Below, one piece after another: positions 51,957 through 60,986 of a stretch of DNA of 64,000 bases. The first letter of the stretch is position 1; each line of letters opens with the position of its first letter. The DNA comes from Flavobacterium dankookense (GTDB lineage: Bacteria > Bacteroidota > Bacteroidia > Flavobacteriales > Flavobacteriaceae): NCBI RefSeq assembly GCF_004362665.1, contig NZ_SNXR01000011.1, positions 62,001-126,000 on the forward strand, written 5' to 3'. A program made the translations under genes and the position numbers. The notes under the pieces are model-generated. The model worked only from the letters and a program-made list of their open reading frames with translations. It was not told the origin of the DNA and ran no database searches.

Positions 51957-52568
51957 CTATCTATTTTTTTTCATCTCATTTGCAATGGCAATTGCCTGAC
52001 TATCATTAGTTTTTTCTAGTTCAGAAATGATTTTTTTATAGTTTTTGTCATCTCTATTTTGGGATAATTTCTTTTGCGCTTCGATGTTTGTAATTTCTAT
52101 TTCAAAGGAAACAATTCCACGAGCTTCAAGCATTGTTTTTTCGGAAAGATCTTCAATTCGAATGGGTTTTTCTGATTTTGCTTCGTATTTGTTAACTAGT
52201 TTTTTCAGGCCTTCGACGCTTTCTTCAAAAGAATGTAAACGAATTTTTCCATAAACATGCACAGCAAGATAATTCCATGTTGGCACATTTTCATGATCAT
52301 ACCAAGAAGAAGAAATATAAGAATGTGAACCACTAAAAATTGCCAAAACTTCATCATTTTGCTTAAAACTTTCGGCTTGAGGATTTAATTTAGAAATATG
52401 TCCGATTAAAATTTTCTCATCATTGGGATTAGTTCCCAAAATCAACGGAATATGTGTTGCCCAAAGTTTTCCATTCGTTTGATTAACCAAAATAGCAAAG
52501 CCGTTTTCGTGCAAAAATTGGTCAATTTCCGTTTGATTTTCGTTTTTATAAAGATTTGGGATGTACAT
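51957..52568 (-). CDS. FMN-binding negative transcriptional regulator, PaiB-like
   Basis: 203 residues. Split-barrel flavin-binding fold with MYIPNLYKNENQTEIDQFLHENGFAILVNQ, then ATHIPLIL, GHISKLNPQA, the AIFSGSHSYISSSWYDHENVPTWNYLAVHVYGKI block that is diagnostic of PaiB/FMN_bind_2, and a C-terminal helical part (ARGIVSFEIEITNIEAQKKLSQNRD). In Bacillus PaiB represses sporulation and protease genes; relatives may simply be flavoproteins. It starts two bases after the end of the Imm26-like gene on the same strand, so the two may share a message. Confidence 0.92.
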   Translation of the reverse strand: MYIPNLYKNENQTEIDQFLHENGFAILVNQTNGKLWATHIPLILGTNPNDEKILIGHISKLNPQAESFKQNDEVLAIFSGSHSYISSSWYDHENVPTWNYLAVHVYGKIRLHSFEESVEGLKKLVNKYEAKSEKPIRIEDLSEKTMLEARGIVSFEIEITNIEAQKKLSQNRDDKNYKKIISELEKTNDSQAIAIANEMKKNR

Positions 52569-52570
52569 TC

Positions 52571-53758
52571 TTATAATTGTTTAATTATTTCATTTGGCAG
52601 TTTTGTTTCTGTTAATTTTGAATTTTCGTAGTAATTTTTATTGCTGTCAAGTCCAAAAGTTTTAAATAATTCGTTTTTTATTTCTTTGTTTTTTGGATTT
52701 CTTAAATCCCACTTCGCCATATAGTGTTTTGTGTTATCAAAATTGTAAACTCCATTGTTGTTTATGGTTTTTATGATTTCAATGTTGTTATATTTTGGTC
52801 TAATCCCGATTGAATAATAGCTGTAAGGATTTTGGCCAAATTGAATTTCGTCTGTGTAAGTGTATTTGTTATATACTTCTTGTGAAAGTTCTTTATGGAT
52901 TAAACCCCATTGTAAAAACACAACTTTACTTTGACCAATACTTCGTCCATAAGAAATTGGAAAATCAAATTCTTCGTCATTAATTTTTCTATGTCCAATT
53001 ATTTCAAATTCACCATATAAAAGTAAATTGTCCATCATAATGTCCGATGGTAATTTAGGTTGATTGTCAAGTATTGAAATATCTATATTTTTTGATTGTG
53101 ATTTAAAAGCAAATAATTCAATAACTACGGGTAAACTCATAATTAAATTTAATCCATGTTCGTTATCAATCAATTTCTTTTTTCTAATTTTTCCTATGTC
53201 AAGTAGAACTCGTCCGAAGCCAAAATTCAATCTGTCAAGTTTGAAGCAGAAATAATCACCTGATTTGAATTTTATATTTTTTCTTTTTGAGTTTTTGAAT
53301 TTTTCAATTTCAGTAAAATGGTTTTCTGGTGAAGATGTTATAAAATTGTTTATAATTTCAGATATTGGTTTTTGGGATTGTTCTTCATTGTCCCAAAGAT
53401 TTGAATAAAAAGTTGTTTGGGAAGTGTAATTTCCGATTGTCAAATCTCCACAATTTACACTTAAATAAATACCAATTGGTAGTCTTTGTTCTAAAACAGA
53501 AGCGGTTAATTTCTTCTCTTTTCCTTTGTTTGTTTTGGGTAAAAGTATAGTTCTGTTTTTGGTCAGTTCATTATACTGTTTTTCAAAATATTGATTTTCG
53601 GTTGAAATTATATGTCGTTTAATTATGTCGTTGTCAAAATACAAAATACTTTCGGGACGATATGTATCACTGCTAAGAATAACTTTGTTCCAATGAACTT
53701 CAATTAAGTCAAGTCCAAAATATTTTCTTTGCTCGTTTGTAAGTTCGAAGTTTTTCAT
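52571..53758 (-). CDS. Imm26-like immunity protein, orphan
   Basis: 395 residues, no signal peptide. The middle part (about 163-290) resembles the immunity protein 26 family: NIKFKSGDYFCFKLDRLNFGFGRVLLDIGK, matching its 'k.GD.f.iplddg.ygfGrVl' opening. Later come LLLYGEFEIIGHRKINDEEFDFPISYGRSIG and KVVFLQWG. The N-terminal 160 residues (RKYFGLDLIEVHWNKVILSS, ILYFDNDIIKRHI) also look like a variant of an immunity-type fold, so two domains may be present. Imm26 proteins neutralise toxins delivered by polymorphic toxin systems. No toxin gene is near. It sits between two core genes (murB and the PaiB-like gene), suggesting a later insertion. Confidence 0.6.
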   Translation of the reverse strand: MKNFELTNEQRKYFGLDLIEVHWNKVILSSDTYRPESILYFDNDIIKRHIISTENQYFEKQYNELTKNRTILLPKTNKGKEKKLTASVLEQRLPIGIYLSVNCGDLTIGNYTSQTTFYSNLWDNEEQSQKPISEIINNFITSSPENHFTEIEKFKNSKRKNIKFKSGDYFCFKLDRLNFGFGRVLLDIGKIRKKKLIDNEHGLNLIMSLPVVIELFAFKSQSKNIDISILDNQPKLPSDIMMDNLLLYGEFEIIGHRKINDEEFDFPISYGRSIGQSKVVFLQWGLIHKELSQEVYNKYTYTDEIQFGQNPYSYYSIGIRPKYNNIEIIKTINNNGVYNFDNTKHYMAKWDLRNPKNKEIKNELFKTFGLDSNKNYYENSKLTETKLPNEIIKQL

Positions 53759-53781
53759 GAATTGTTATTAAAAATCTAAAA

Positions 53782-54795
53782 TTATATCACATTTACTTCT
53801 GCTTCAATAGCAATTCCATATTTATCAAAAACTGTTTTTTGAACATATTTTGATAAATTTAAAATGTCTTGACCTGTTGCATTTCCGTAGTTGACTAAAA
53901 CCAATGCTTGGTTTTTATGAACTCCAGCATCGCCTTTTCGGTAACCTTTTAAACCCGCATTTTCAATCAACCAACCAGCAGGAACTTTTACTTCTGTTGG
54001 CGAAACTTCAAAATGTCTTACCTCAGGAAATTTGGCATAGACTTTTTCAAATAATTCTTTTGAAATCACTGGATTTTTGAAGAAACTTCCGCTGTTTCCA
54101 AGTTCTTTTGGATTGGGTAATTTTGTGTTTCTAATGGCAATCACAGCATTGGAAACGTCTTTAATTGTTGGATTAGTAATATTGTTTTTGGCTAATTCTG
54201 CTTTAATGTCGCCATAATCGATATTGATGATGTGACTGTGTTTTTTAAGTTTAAAAACAACCGAAGTAATGATGTATTTATCTTTGGCTTCTTGTTTGAA
54301 AACACTTTCTCGGTAACCAAATTTACATTCGTCTTTAGTAAAGGTTTTCATTTCTTGAGTCGCAATATTCATAGCATCACAACTCACAAAAGTATCTTTG
54401 ATTTCGGCTCCATAAGCGCCAATATTTTGTACTGGAGTTGTGCCAACATTTCCCGGAATAAGCGACATGTTTTCCAATCCGCCAAAGTTTTGATCAATTG
54501 TCCAAAGTACAAATTCGTGCCAATTTTCGCCAGCTTGACTTTCTACCCAAACAAAATCGTCGTCTTCTTTGATGATTTTTTTTCCTTTTAAATCAATATG
54601 AATAACCAATGCATCAATGTCTTGTGTCAAAAGCATGTTACTTCCGCCGCCAAGAATAAATTTTTTTTCAGAGAAATGATTTTTCAAAACCGATTGTAAT
54701 TCGGCAACATTATGAACGGCAACAAATTGTTTGGCTTTGGCTTCAATTCCAAAAGTGTTATAGTTTTTTAGGGAGAAATTTGATTGAATTTGCAT
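53782..54795 (-). CDS. murB: UDP-N-acetylmuramate dehydrogenase
   Basis: 337 residues, type I MurB length. FAD-binding N-terminus with SLKNYNTFGIEAKAKQFV and LGGGSNMLLTQDID; the phosphate loop SLIPGNVGTTPVQNIGAYGAEIKD; substrate domain with YRESVFKQ; and the catalytic Ser in GNSGSFFKNPVIS. The C-terminal AGWLIENAGLKGYRKGDAGVHKNQALVLVN, with the final Glu in IEAEVNVI, completes the active site. It reduces UDP-GlcNAc-enolpyruvate in peptidoglycan synthesis. No other mur genes are nearby. Its leader is an AT-rich word repeat. Confidence 0.96.
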   Translation of the reverse strand: MQIQSNFSLKNYNTFGIEAKAKQFVAVHNVAELQSVLKNHFSEKKFILGGGSNMLLTQDIDALVIHIDLKGKKIIKEDDDFVWVESQAGENWHEFVLWTIDQNFGGLENMSLIPGNVGTTPVQNIGAYGAEIKDTFVSCDAMNIATQEMKTFTKDECKFGYRESVFKQEAKDKYIITSVVFKLKKHSHIINIDYGDIKAELAKNNITNPTIKDVSNAVIAIRNTKLPNPKELGNSGSFFKNPVISKELFEKVYAKFPEVRHFEVSPTEVKVPAGWLIENAGLKGYRKGDAGVHKNQALVLVNYGNATGQDILNLSKYVQKTVFDKYGIAIEAEVNVI

Positions 54796-54885
54796 GAAAA
54801 ATTACGAATTTGAAATTACGAATTACGATTCTAAAATCTAAAATTAAAAATTCGTAATTCATAATTTTTAATTTTTAATTGTTTG
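54796..54885. repeat. AT-rich word repeat (AAATTACGAATT)
   Basis: The gap between DUF2461 and murB is composed of words AAATTACGAATT, ATCTAAAATTAAAAATT and AATTTTTAATTTTTAA. The same words recur at 55564-55613 in front of the DUF2461 gene. Confidence 0.6.
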
Positions 54886-55560
54886 TTATTCTTCTGTTTC
54901 AAGTGCTCGTCTCAAAAAGTCATTCATTGGTTTCATCAGAATTAATTTTTGAGCAATAGTTTTACTAAAATCGTTGGAAGTGAAAAGGTTGTCGTCAATT
55001 TTTTGAGAAACAGTGTAGCTTTTCAGTTTTAAAAACTCAATTGCAGGATGATTTGGGTCAAAATCTTTTGGTGCTTTTTTCAGAACATTATTTTCGTCTC
55101 TGTCCAAATCGCCAAAAGTTGATTTGAAATTTTTATCCGAAATCACGGCTTCCAAATCGTCATGGAAAAACTCAATTTCTTTACGGATTAATTTTAATTC
55201 ATTCGGTTCAGGACACCAAACACCACCTGCGATAAACGAATTTCCTTTTTCAAAATGAATATAATAACCAGGACTATTTTTTTTAAATTTATTTTGAGTA
55301 AACCATGCGCCCATATTGGTTTTGTATGGCGATTTATCTTTGCTGAAACGAATGTCACGATTGATGCGAAACGTACAGTTTTTTACTTCCAAAGGTTCCA
55401 ATGTTGGATCCAATTTTTTCATTTCGTCCAACAATGAAGCGATAAATGCATGATAATCTTTTTTGTAGTTTTCATACCTTTTTTTGTTGGCATGCATCCA
55501 TTCGGTATTGTTATTTGCGATTAAATCGGCTAAAAACTGAAGTGCTTCTTTTGTAATCAT
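54886..55560 (-). CDS. DUF2461 family protein
   Basis: 224 residues. Matches DUF2461: early FLADLIANNNTEWMHANKKRYENY, then CTFRINRDIRFSKDKSPYKTNMGAWF and PGYYIHFEKGNSFIAGGVWCPEPNELKLIRKEIEFF, and the C-terminal SKTIAQKLILMKPMNDFLR. The block R-x-x-RD-x-RF-x-x-DK-x-PYK is the family hallmark. It is cytoplasmic and of unknown function. Word-repeat leaders flank it on both sides. Confidence 0.92.
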   Translation of the reverse strand: MITKEALQFLADLIANNNTEWMHANKKRYENYKKDYHAFIASLLDEMKKLDPTLEPLEVKNCTFRINRDIRFSKDKSPYKTNMGAWFTQNKFKKNSPGYYIHFEKGNSFIAGGVWCPEPNELKLIRKEIEFFHDDLEAVISDKNFKSTFGDLDRDENNVLKKAPKDFDPNHPAIEFLKLKSYTVSQKIDDNLFTSNDFSKTIAQKLILMKPMNDFLRRALETEE

Positions 55561-55620
55561 TTTAAAATTAATTAAAAATTAAAAATTACGAATTACGAAT
55601 TAAAAATTTATCATTAAACA
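55561..55620. repeat. AT-rich word repeat in front of DUF2461
   Basis: TTAAAATTAATTAAAAATTA and ATTACGAATTACGAATTAAA words, matching 54796-54885. It ends at the stop codon of the thioredoxin gene. Confidence 0.55.
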
Positions 55621-56307
55621 TTAAATTTTTAATCTAAAATCTTCTTCCGATAAATAACCCAAATTTCTCCACGTTTCTTTACCGTTTTCATAAATTAAAA
55701 TTACAGGTAACTCATTTAATTTCATGCTTTCCATTAATGTTTTATTTTCATCAGCATCTAGTTTTACTAAAGTAATTTTACCTTTTAGTTCTTCTTGCAT
55801 TTTGGTTAAATAAGGTGCCATTTTTTTGCAAGGCGCACACCATTTTGCTGAAAAATTTATGATTACTTTTTTGTCTGAATTAATTAGTTTTTCAAATTCT
55901 GCACTTGTCAATCCTTTTGGTGATGATACATTAGATGTTTTTTTTCCTTGCCATTTCATGATGCCACCATCCAAATTGTAGATTTCATTAAATCCTAATT
56001 CTGCTAATTTATTGGCAGCTTGACTACTTCGTCCGCCAACTTTGCAATACACAAAAACGGGTTGTGATTTGTCTAATTTTTCAACTTTTGAAACAAAATC
56101 ATTTCCGTTCCAATTCACATTTGATGCGTTTTCAAGATGTTCTACAGCATATTCTTCTGGAGTTCGAACGTCAAGTAATTGCGGATTTTTAGTATTTGAT
56201 AATTTATCGGAATAGGTTTTTCCATCAACAGTTTCAATCGTCTTTGATTGTTGACTTTGACAGCTTGTCAATTGAAATACTACAAAAAGGAGTAGAAGGT
56301 TTTTCAT
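55621..56307 (-). CDS. rhodanese-thioredoxin fusion lipoprotein
   Basis: 228 residues from the ATG at 56307 (MKNLLLLFVVFQLTSCQ); the ATG at 56325 would add six residues before the lipoprotein signal and is less likely. Lipidated Cys at 16. A rhodanese domain (about 30-120) has LLDVRTPEEYAVEHLENASNV and active-site loop VYCKVGGRSSQAANKLA with catalytic Cys. A thioredoxin domain (about 130-225) has VIINFSAKWCAPCKKMAPYLTKM with the CxxC pair. The product is a periplasmic, membrane-bound sulfur or disulfide handling protein. The gene follows recF by 27 bases. Confidence 0.9.
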   Translation of the reverse strand: MKNLLLLFVVFQLTSCQSQQSKTIETVDGKTYSDKLSNTKNPQLLDVRTPEEYAVEHLENASNVNWNGNDFVSKVEKLDKSQPVFVYCKVGGRSSQAANKLAELGFNEIYNLDGGIMKWQGKKTSNVSSPKGLTSAEFEKLINSDKKVIINFSAKWCAPCKKMAPYLTKMQEELKGKITLVKLDADENKTLMESMKLNELPVILIYENGKETWRNLGYLSEEDFRLKI

Positions 56308-56334
56308 TGTGAAAATTTTAAACAAAATTACTAA

Positions 56335-57414
56335 TTAAAGATTGAATATTTTATAACTCTGATGTGTTGTTTTTACTATTGTTTCCGTTCGTTCAGGATG
56401 TGTGTCAGAAATAAACAATTGCCCAAATTCTTCTTGATTGACCATCGCTACAATTTTACTCACACGAAATTCGTCTAGTTTGTCAAAAATATCATCAAAG
56501 AGCAAAATTGGCTTTTCGCCACTTTGTTTTTTTACAAATTCAAATTGAGCTAATTTTAGAGCTATTAAAAATGATTTTTGTTGTCCTTGTGAACCAAATT
56601 TTTTGATAGGAAAACCATCAATTTGAAAGGATAAATCATCTTTGTGAATTCCAACGGATGTGTATTGTAAAGCTCTGTCTTTGGCTAAATTTTGTTCCAA
56701 TAATGTGAGGATTTTAGCTTCAAACAAATGACTTTCATAAACTATTTGCACAGTTTCTTCTGAATCGGTAATGGATTTATGATGTTTATTGAAAATCGGT
56801 AGAAATTCATTAATGAACTTTTTTCTCTTTTCAAAAATAGCATGTCCCAAGTGATCCAATTGCTCATTATATATAGACAAAGTATCAGTTTCAAAGACGT
56901 GATTTAATGCAAAATATTTAAGTAACGCGTTTCTTTGACTGATAACTTTTTGATATTGAATTAATTCTTGCAAATAAATGGAATCCAATTGCGAAATAAC
57001 ACTATCAATAAATTTTCTTCTGGTTTCACTTCCTTCAATAATTAAATCGTTGTCTGCCGGAGAAATAATTACAAGGGGAATAAATCCAATATGGTCGGAG
57101 AATTTTTCATAAGCTTTGCCATTTCTTTTTAGAATTTTCTTTTGACCTTTTTTAAAACTACTAACAATTTGTTCTGTTCTATCTGCTTTTTCAAACTCAC
57201 CATCAATTACGAAAAACTCTTCATTGTGCTTGATATTTTGAACTGCCAAAGGATTGAAATAACTTTTTCCGTTTGCCAAATGATAGATTGCGTCAAGTAC
57301 ATTGGTCTTACCGATGCCATTTTTTCCTACGAAACAATTTATTTTAGTGTCAAAATCGAAGTTGGCTTCCGAAAAATTCTTGTAATTAAATAAAGATATT
57401 TTTTTTAAAAACAT
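56335..57414 (-). CDS. recF: DNA replication/repair protein RecF
   Basis: 359 residues. Walker [17 protein letters not shown] (about 30-45), the family stretch [20 protein letters not shown] (about 125), signature [20 protein letters not shown] (about 275-294) and Walker [17 protein letters not shown]. RecF loads RecA at single-strand gaps with RecO and RecR. It is away from dnaA/gyrB here, common in Bacteroidetes. It is divergent from the TPR gene, with 143 bases between. Confidence 0.96.
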   Translation of the reverse strand: MFLKKISLFNYKNFSEANFDFDTKINCFVGKNGIGKTNVLDAIYHLANGKSYFNPLAVQNIKHNEEFFVIDGEFEKADRTEQIVSSFKKGQKKILKRNGKAYEKFSDHIGFIPLVIISPADNDLIIEGSETRRKFIDSVISQLDSIYLQELIQYQKVISQRNALLKYFALNHVFETDTLSIYNEQLDHLGHAIFEKRKKFINEFLPIFNKHHKSITDSEETVQIVYESHLFEAKILTLLEQNLAKDRALQYTSVGIHKDDLSFQIDGFPIKKFGSQGQQKSFLIALKLAQFEFVKKQSGEKPILLFDDIFDKLDEFRVSKIVAMVNQEEFGQLFISDTHPERTETIVKTTHQSYKIFNL

Positions 57415-57528
57415 TGTAATGGCTTGCTATTGCTGAAAAGCATATAAAAATTAGTAGCTGTTTTTACAGCGAGTGCAAATTATTGAAAAATATCGATAAA
57501 AATCGCTTTTAAATCTCAATAAAAATTT

Positions 57529-57536
57529 TATTTTTG
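57529..57536 (+). promoter_or_regulatory. -7 element TATTTTTG of the TPR gene
   Basis: TATTTTTG fits TAnnTTTG, 21 bases before the ATG at 57558. Confidence 0.5.
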
Positions 57537-57557
57537 CGCACACTAAATTAGAATTAA

Positions 57558-58346
57558 ATGGCAACTTTTAACAAAAGAGGTTACAAAGCACCGAAAGAAA
57601 AAGAAGAAAAAGTAGATAGCAATTTTATTGAAGATGTAAACGTTGATGAAAAAGACAGTACAACTGCAAAAGCATTTGACGCTTTAGACGAAACAGCTTC
57701 AAAAACGGAAGATTTCGTTGCAAAAAATCAAAAATATATATTAGGTTTTCTAGGTGCAATTGCTCTAGTAACTGTTGGATATTTATTATACCAAAAGTTT
57801 ATCGCTGAACCAAATCAGGAAGAAGCTGCAAATGATTTATTCGTTGCGCAACAAAATTTCCAAAAAGCAGTTGATGATGCAGGAACAAAATCAGATTCAT
57901 TATACAATTTAGTTTTAAAAGGTTCTGACGGAAAACAAGGAGTTATTGAAATTGCTGAGCAATATTCAGGAACTGATGCTGGAAATCTTGCTAATTACTA
58001 TGCTGGTGTTGCTTATTTAAACACTGGAAAATATGCAGAAGCTATTGCTAGTTTAGAAAAATTCAAATCAGAAAGTACAGTATTGAGTGCTTTGGCTCTT
58101 GGTGCAATTGGTGATGCTTTTGCTCAAAAAAATCAACCAAAAGAAGCATTAGAATATTATGTAAAAGCTGCAGATGCTAATAAAGATGAGTTTACAACTC
58201 CAAGATATTTATTGAAAGCAGGTAAAACAGCTTATGCGTTGGGTAACAAAGCTGATGCTGTAAAATATTATACAAACATAAAAGACAATTACGAAAACAC
58301 ACCAGAAGGGCAAAACATTGATGCTTTAATTGGATTGGCTCAGTAA
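57558..58346 (+). CDS. membrane-anchored TPR protein (YfgM-like)
   Basis: 262 residues. A charged cytoplasmic N-terminus, TM segment at about 58-75 (YILGFLGAIALVTVGYLLY), then tetratricopeptide repeats (about 95-255: GNLANYYAGVAYLNTGKYAEAIASLEKF, LGAIGDAFAQKNQPKEALEYYVKAA, YLLKAGKTAYALGNKADAVKYYTNI). This topology, type II anchor plus periplasmic TPRs, is that of YfgM/PpiD partner proteins at the Sec translocon. The role here is inferred. It is followed by a terminator and then ribH, a gene order often seen in Flavobacteria. Confidence 0.88.
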   Translation: MATFNKRGYKAPKEKEEKVDSNFIEDVNVDEKDSTTAKAFDALDETASKTEDFVAKNQKYILGFLGAIALVTVGYLLYQKFIAEPNQEEAANDLFVAQQNFQKAVDDAGTKSDSLYNLVLKGSDGKQGVIEIAEQYSGTDAGNLANYYAGVAYLNTGKYAEAIASLEKFKSESTVLSALALGAIGDAFAQKNQPKEALEYYVKAADANKDEFTTPRYLLKAGKTAYALGNKADAVKYYTNIKDNYENTPEGQNIDALIGLAQ

Positions 58347-58366
58347 TTTACTTATAAATTAGAGAA

Positions 58367-58410
58367 AGCGAATTAAGAATTGTCATCAATTTTTAATTCG
58401 TTTTTTTTTA
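58367..58410 (+). terminator. terminator between TPR gene and ribH
   Basis: CGAATTAAGAATTG (58369-58382) and CAATTTTTAATTCG (58387-58400) pair with one G-T wobble around TCAT, followed by a run of nine T. Confidence 0.8.
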
Positions 58411-58428
58411 CTTAAAATTTTAAATAAA

Positions 58429-58944
58429 ATGGCAACTGCAAATAAAAATTTATCTAATTACGACAAAAATCAACTACCAAATGCATCAGGTTTTCGTTTT
58501 GGAATTGTTGTTTCGGAATGGAATGATAAAATAACAAACGGACTTTTCGATGGAGCTGAAGCGGCATTACTAGATTGTGGTGTTTTGCCCGAAAATATAA
58601 TCAGATGGAATGTTCCTGGAAGTTTTGAGCTTATTTATGGTTCAAAAAAAATGATTGAAACTCAAAATGTGGATTGTGTTATCACTATAGGTTGTGTTAT
58701 CAAAGGAGAAACGATGCATTTCGAATTTGTTTGCGAAGGTGTTACACAAGGAATTAAAGATTTGAATATTAAATCCGATGTTCCAGTTATTTTTTGTTTA
58801 TTGACTGATAATAACGAACAACAATCTATCGATAGAAGTGGAGGAATTCATGGAAATAAAGGAACTGAAGCTGCAATTGCTGCAATAAAAATGGCAGATT
58901 TACGTAAAAAAGCAAATAATAAAAACACTTCAATTGGTTTTTAA
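58429..58944 (+). CDS. ribH: 6,7-dimethyl-8-ribityllumazine synthase
   Basis: 171 residues. Motifs FGIVVSEWNDKITNGLFDGA, the binding loop VPGSFELIYGSKKMI, TIGCVIKGETMHFEFVCEGVTQG with the catalytic His region, and VIFCLLTDNNEQQSIDRSGG-like C-terminus with NKGTEAAIAAIKMA. It joins the pyrimidine intermediate and dihydroxybutanone phosphate in riboflavin synthesis, forming a cage or pentamer. No other rib genes are nearby and no FMN riboswitch is seen. Confidence 0.95.
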   Translation: MATANKNLSNYDKNQLPNASGFRFGIVVSEWNDKITNGLFDGAEAALLDCGVLPENIIRWNVPGSFELIYGSKKMIETQNVDCVITIGCVIKGETMHFEFVCEGVTQGIKDLNIKSDVPVIFCLLTDNNEQQSIDRSGGIHGNKGTEAAIAAIKMADLRKKANNKNTSIGF

Positions 58945-58964
58945 AAAGAATGTTCAACAAATTA

Positions 58965-58999
58965 AATAAAAACTATTCTTGATTGGAATAGTTTTTTTA
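58965..58999 (+). terminator. terminator of ribH
   Basis: AAAACTATTC (58969-58978) and GAATAGTTTT (58986-58995), seven-base loop, followed by T-rich sequence. Confidence 0.85.
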
Positions 59000-59059
59000 T
59001 TTTTAGCATTGGATTAACTAAAAAGCACGCTACTTTTTCCTTAAATTTGCTGACTTCGG

Positions 59060-59102
59060 TTTTCTTACTGAATACTAATAACTGAACACTGAATACTAAC
59101 GA
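59060..59102. repeat. short-word leader repeat before mutL
   Basis: ACTGAATACTAATAACTGAA and CACTGAATACTAACGA, the reverse complement of the CAGTATTCAGTGTTCAGT words seen after the ABC-F gene at 4137-4190. It abuts the mutL start codon. Confidence 0.55.
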
Positions 59103-60986
59103 ATGTCGAGCATAATTCAATTACTTCCTGATCATGTTGCCAACCAAATTGCTGCTGGCGAAGTGGTTCAACGTCCCGCTTCGGTCGTAAAAGAACTACT
59201 CGAAAATGCCGTTGACGCAAAAGCAACTGACATAAAATTAATTCTAAAAGACGCAGGAAAATCACTAATTCAAGTTATTGATAATGGAGTAGGAATGAGT
59301 GTAACCGATTCGCGTTTGTGTTTTGAGCGTCATGCGACTTCTAAAATTCGTCAGGCAGAAGATTTATTTTCTTTGCACACTAAAGGTTTTCGTGGTGAAG
59401 CTTTGGCTTCCATAGCTGCAATTGCTCATGTGGAAATGAAAACTAAACAAGAACAGGAAGAACTAGGAATTCATATTATCATTGAAGGAAGTAAATTTGT
59501 ATCGCAAGATCCAGCAGTTTTGCCAAAAGGAACTTCATTTGCGGTTAAAAATTTATTTTTTAATATTCCAGCACGACGCAATTTTTTAAAATCGGAAACG
59601 GTGGAACAACGCCATATTGTGGATGAATTTCAGCGTGTAGCTATGGCACATCCAAATATTCATTTTACCATGTATCACAATGGAAGTGAAATGTTTAATC
59701 TTCCGATATCCAATTTCAGACAACGAATTGTGAACATTTTTTCGGGAAAAACAAATGAAAAATTAGTTCCTGTTAGTGAAGAAACGGAGATTTTAAATCT
59801 GCAAGGATTTGTTGGAAAGCCCGAATTTTCTAAAAAAAATCGTGGAGAACAATTCTTTTTTGTCAATAATCGATTTATCAAAAGTGGTTATTTGCATCAT
59901 GCTGTTATGGCTGCTTATGACGGATTGCTAAAAGATGGTGCGCAACCGAGTTATTTTTTATACCTCGATGTTCCGCCACATACCATAGATATTAATATTC
60001 ATCCAACTAAGACCGAGATAAAATTTGACGATGAACATGCGCTGTATGCAATTTTGCGTTCGTCAGTCAAACACAGTTTAGGACAATTTAATGTGGCACC
60101 AGTTTTAGATTTTGATAGAGATCCAAATTTAGATACACCTTATCAATATCAAAACAAAGAAGCCGAATATCCAACGATACAAGTTGATAGTAACTACAAT
60201 CCTTTTGCTGATAATTCCCAAAACTTTTCCGAACAGAACGGTGTAAAATCGTCAAAATCATTTTCATCATCTTCTAATTATAGAAAATCGGAAATTTCAC
60301 AACCAAGTTGGGAAAGTTTATATGTTGGTTTAAAACAAAATACACAGGAAATTGCTGAAATGACTTTTGAAAATGATGCAGTAACATCATCGCTTTTTGA
60401 AGAAAATGACATAGAACAAGAAGTAAAACGAACCTATCAAATTCATAAAAAATACATCGTTTCGCCTATAAAATCAGGAATGGTAATTATCAACCAAAAA
60501 CGAGCACACGAACGTGTTTTGTATGAAGAATTTTTGACTAACATGACTGTCAAACAAGCGTCAAGTCAGCGATTGTTATTTCCATTGGAATTGTATTTTT
60601 CTTCAAATGAAATGGATTTGCTTAGAGAATTGCAACTTTCTTTAGAAAATCTTGGATTTATTTTTGATTCAATTACTGATGAGTCAATGGTCGTGTCAGG
60701 TTTGCCAATAACTATTTCAGAAAGTCAAGCGTCAATAGTTTTGGACGATTTATTGACTGATTTACAAGATGGAATTGTTTCCAATAGTTTTTCAGAAAAT
60801 GATAGTATTGCAAAATCAATGGCAAAAAGTTTGGCTGTAAAAACAGGAACTTATTTAACTGAGAAAGAGCAAGAAAATTTAGTTCACAATCTTTTCGGCT
60901 GTAAAGAACCGAATGTTTCTCCTTTTCAAAAACCTACTTTCATTACTATGAGTGTGGAAGATTTAGATAAAAAATTCAGCTTATGA
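59103..60986 (+). CDS. mutL: DNA mismatch repair protein MutL
   Basis: 627 residues. The GHKL ATPase has HVANQIAAGEVVQRPASVVKELLENAVDA, VIDNGVGM, HATSKI and TKGFRGEALASIAAI. The transducer domain (about 210-330) ends DINIHPTKTEIKF. A low-complexity linker (about 355-420, Ser/Asn-rich) leads to the C-terminal dimerisation domain (from about 440). The site where endonuclease-type MutL has DQHA-x2-E reads NQKRAHERVLYEEF here, and the C-terminal CPHGRP-like block reads CKEPNVSPFQKPTF. So the metal-binding endonuclease residues appear replaced. The leader is a reversed CAGTGTTCAGT word repeat. It overlaps the next gene by four bases. Confidence 0.95.
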   Translation: MSSIIQLLPDHVANQIAAGEVVQRPASVVKELLENAVDAKATDIKLILKDAGKSLIQVIDNGVGMSVTDSRLCFERHATSKIRQAEDLFSLHTKGFRGEALASIAAIAHVEMKTKQEQEELGIHIIIEGSKFVSQDPAVLPKGTSFAVKNLFFNIPARRNFLKSETVEQRHIVDEFQRVAMAHPNIHFTMYHNGSEMFNLPISNFRQRIVNIFSGKTNEKLVPVSEETEILNLQGFVGKPEFSKKNRGEQFFFVNNRFIKSGYLHHAVMAAYDGLLKDGAQPSYFLYLDVPPHTIDINIHPTKTEIKFDDEHALYAILRSSVKHSLGQFNVAPVLDFDRDPNLDTPYQYQNKEAEYPTIQVDSNYNPFADNSQNFSEQNGVKSSKSFSSSSNYRKSEISQPSWESLYVGLKQNTQEIAEMTFENDAVTSSLFEENDIEQEVKRTYQIHKKYIVSPIKSGMVIINQKRAHERVLYEEFLTNMTVKQASSQRLLFPLELYFSSNEMDLLRELQLSLENLGFIFDSITDESMVVSGLPITISESQASIVLDDLLTDLQDGIVSNSFSENDSIAKSMAKSLAVKTGTYLTEKEQENLVHNLFGCKEPNVSPFQKPTFITMSVEDLDKKFSL

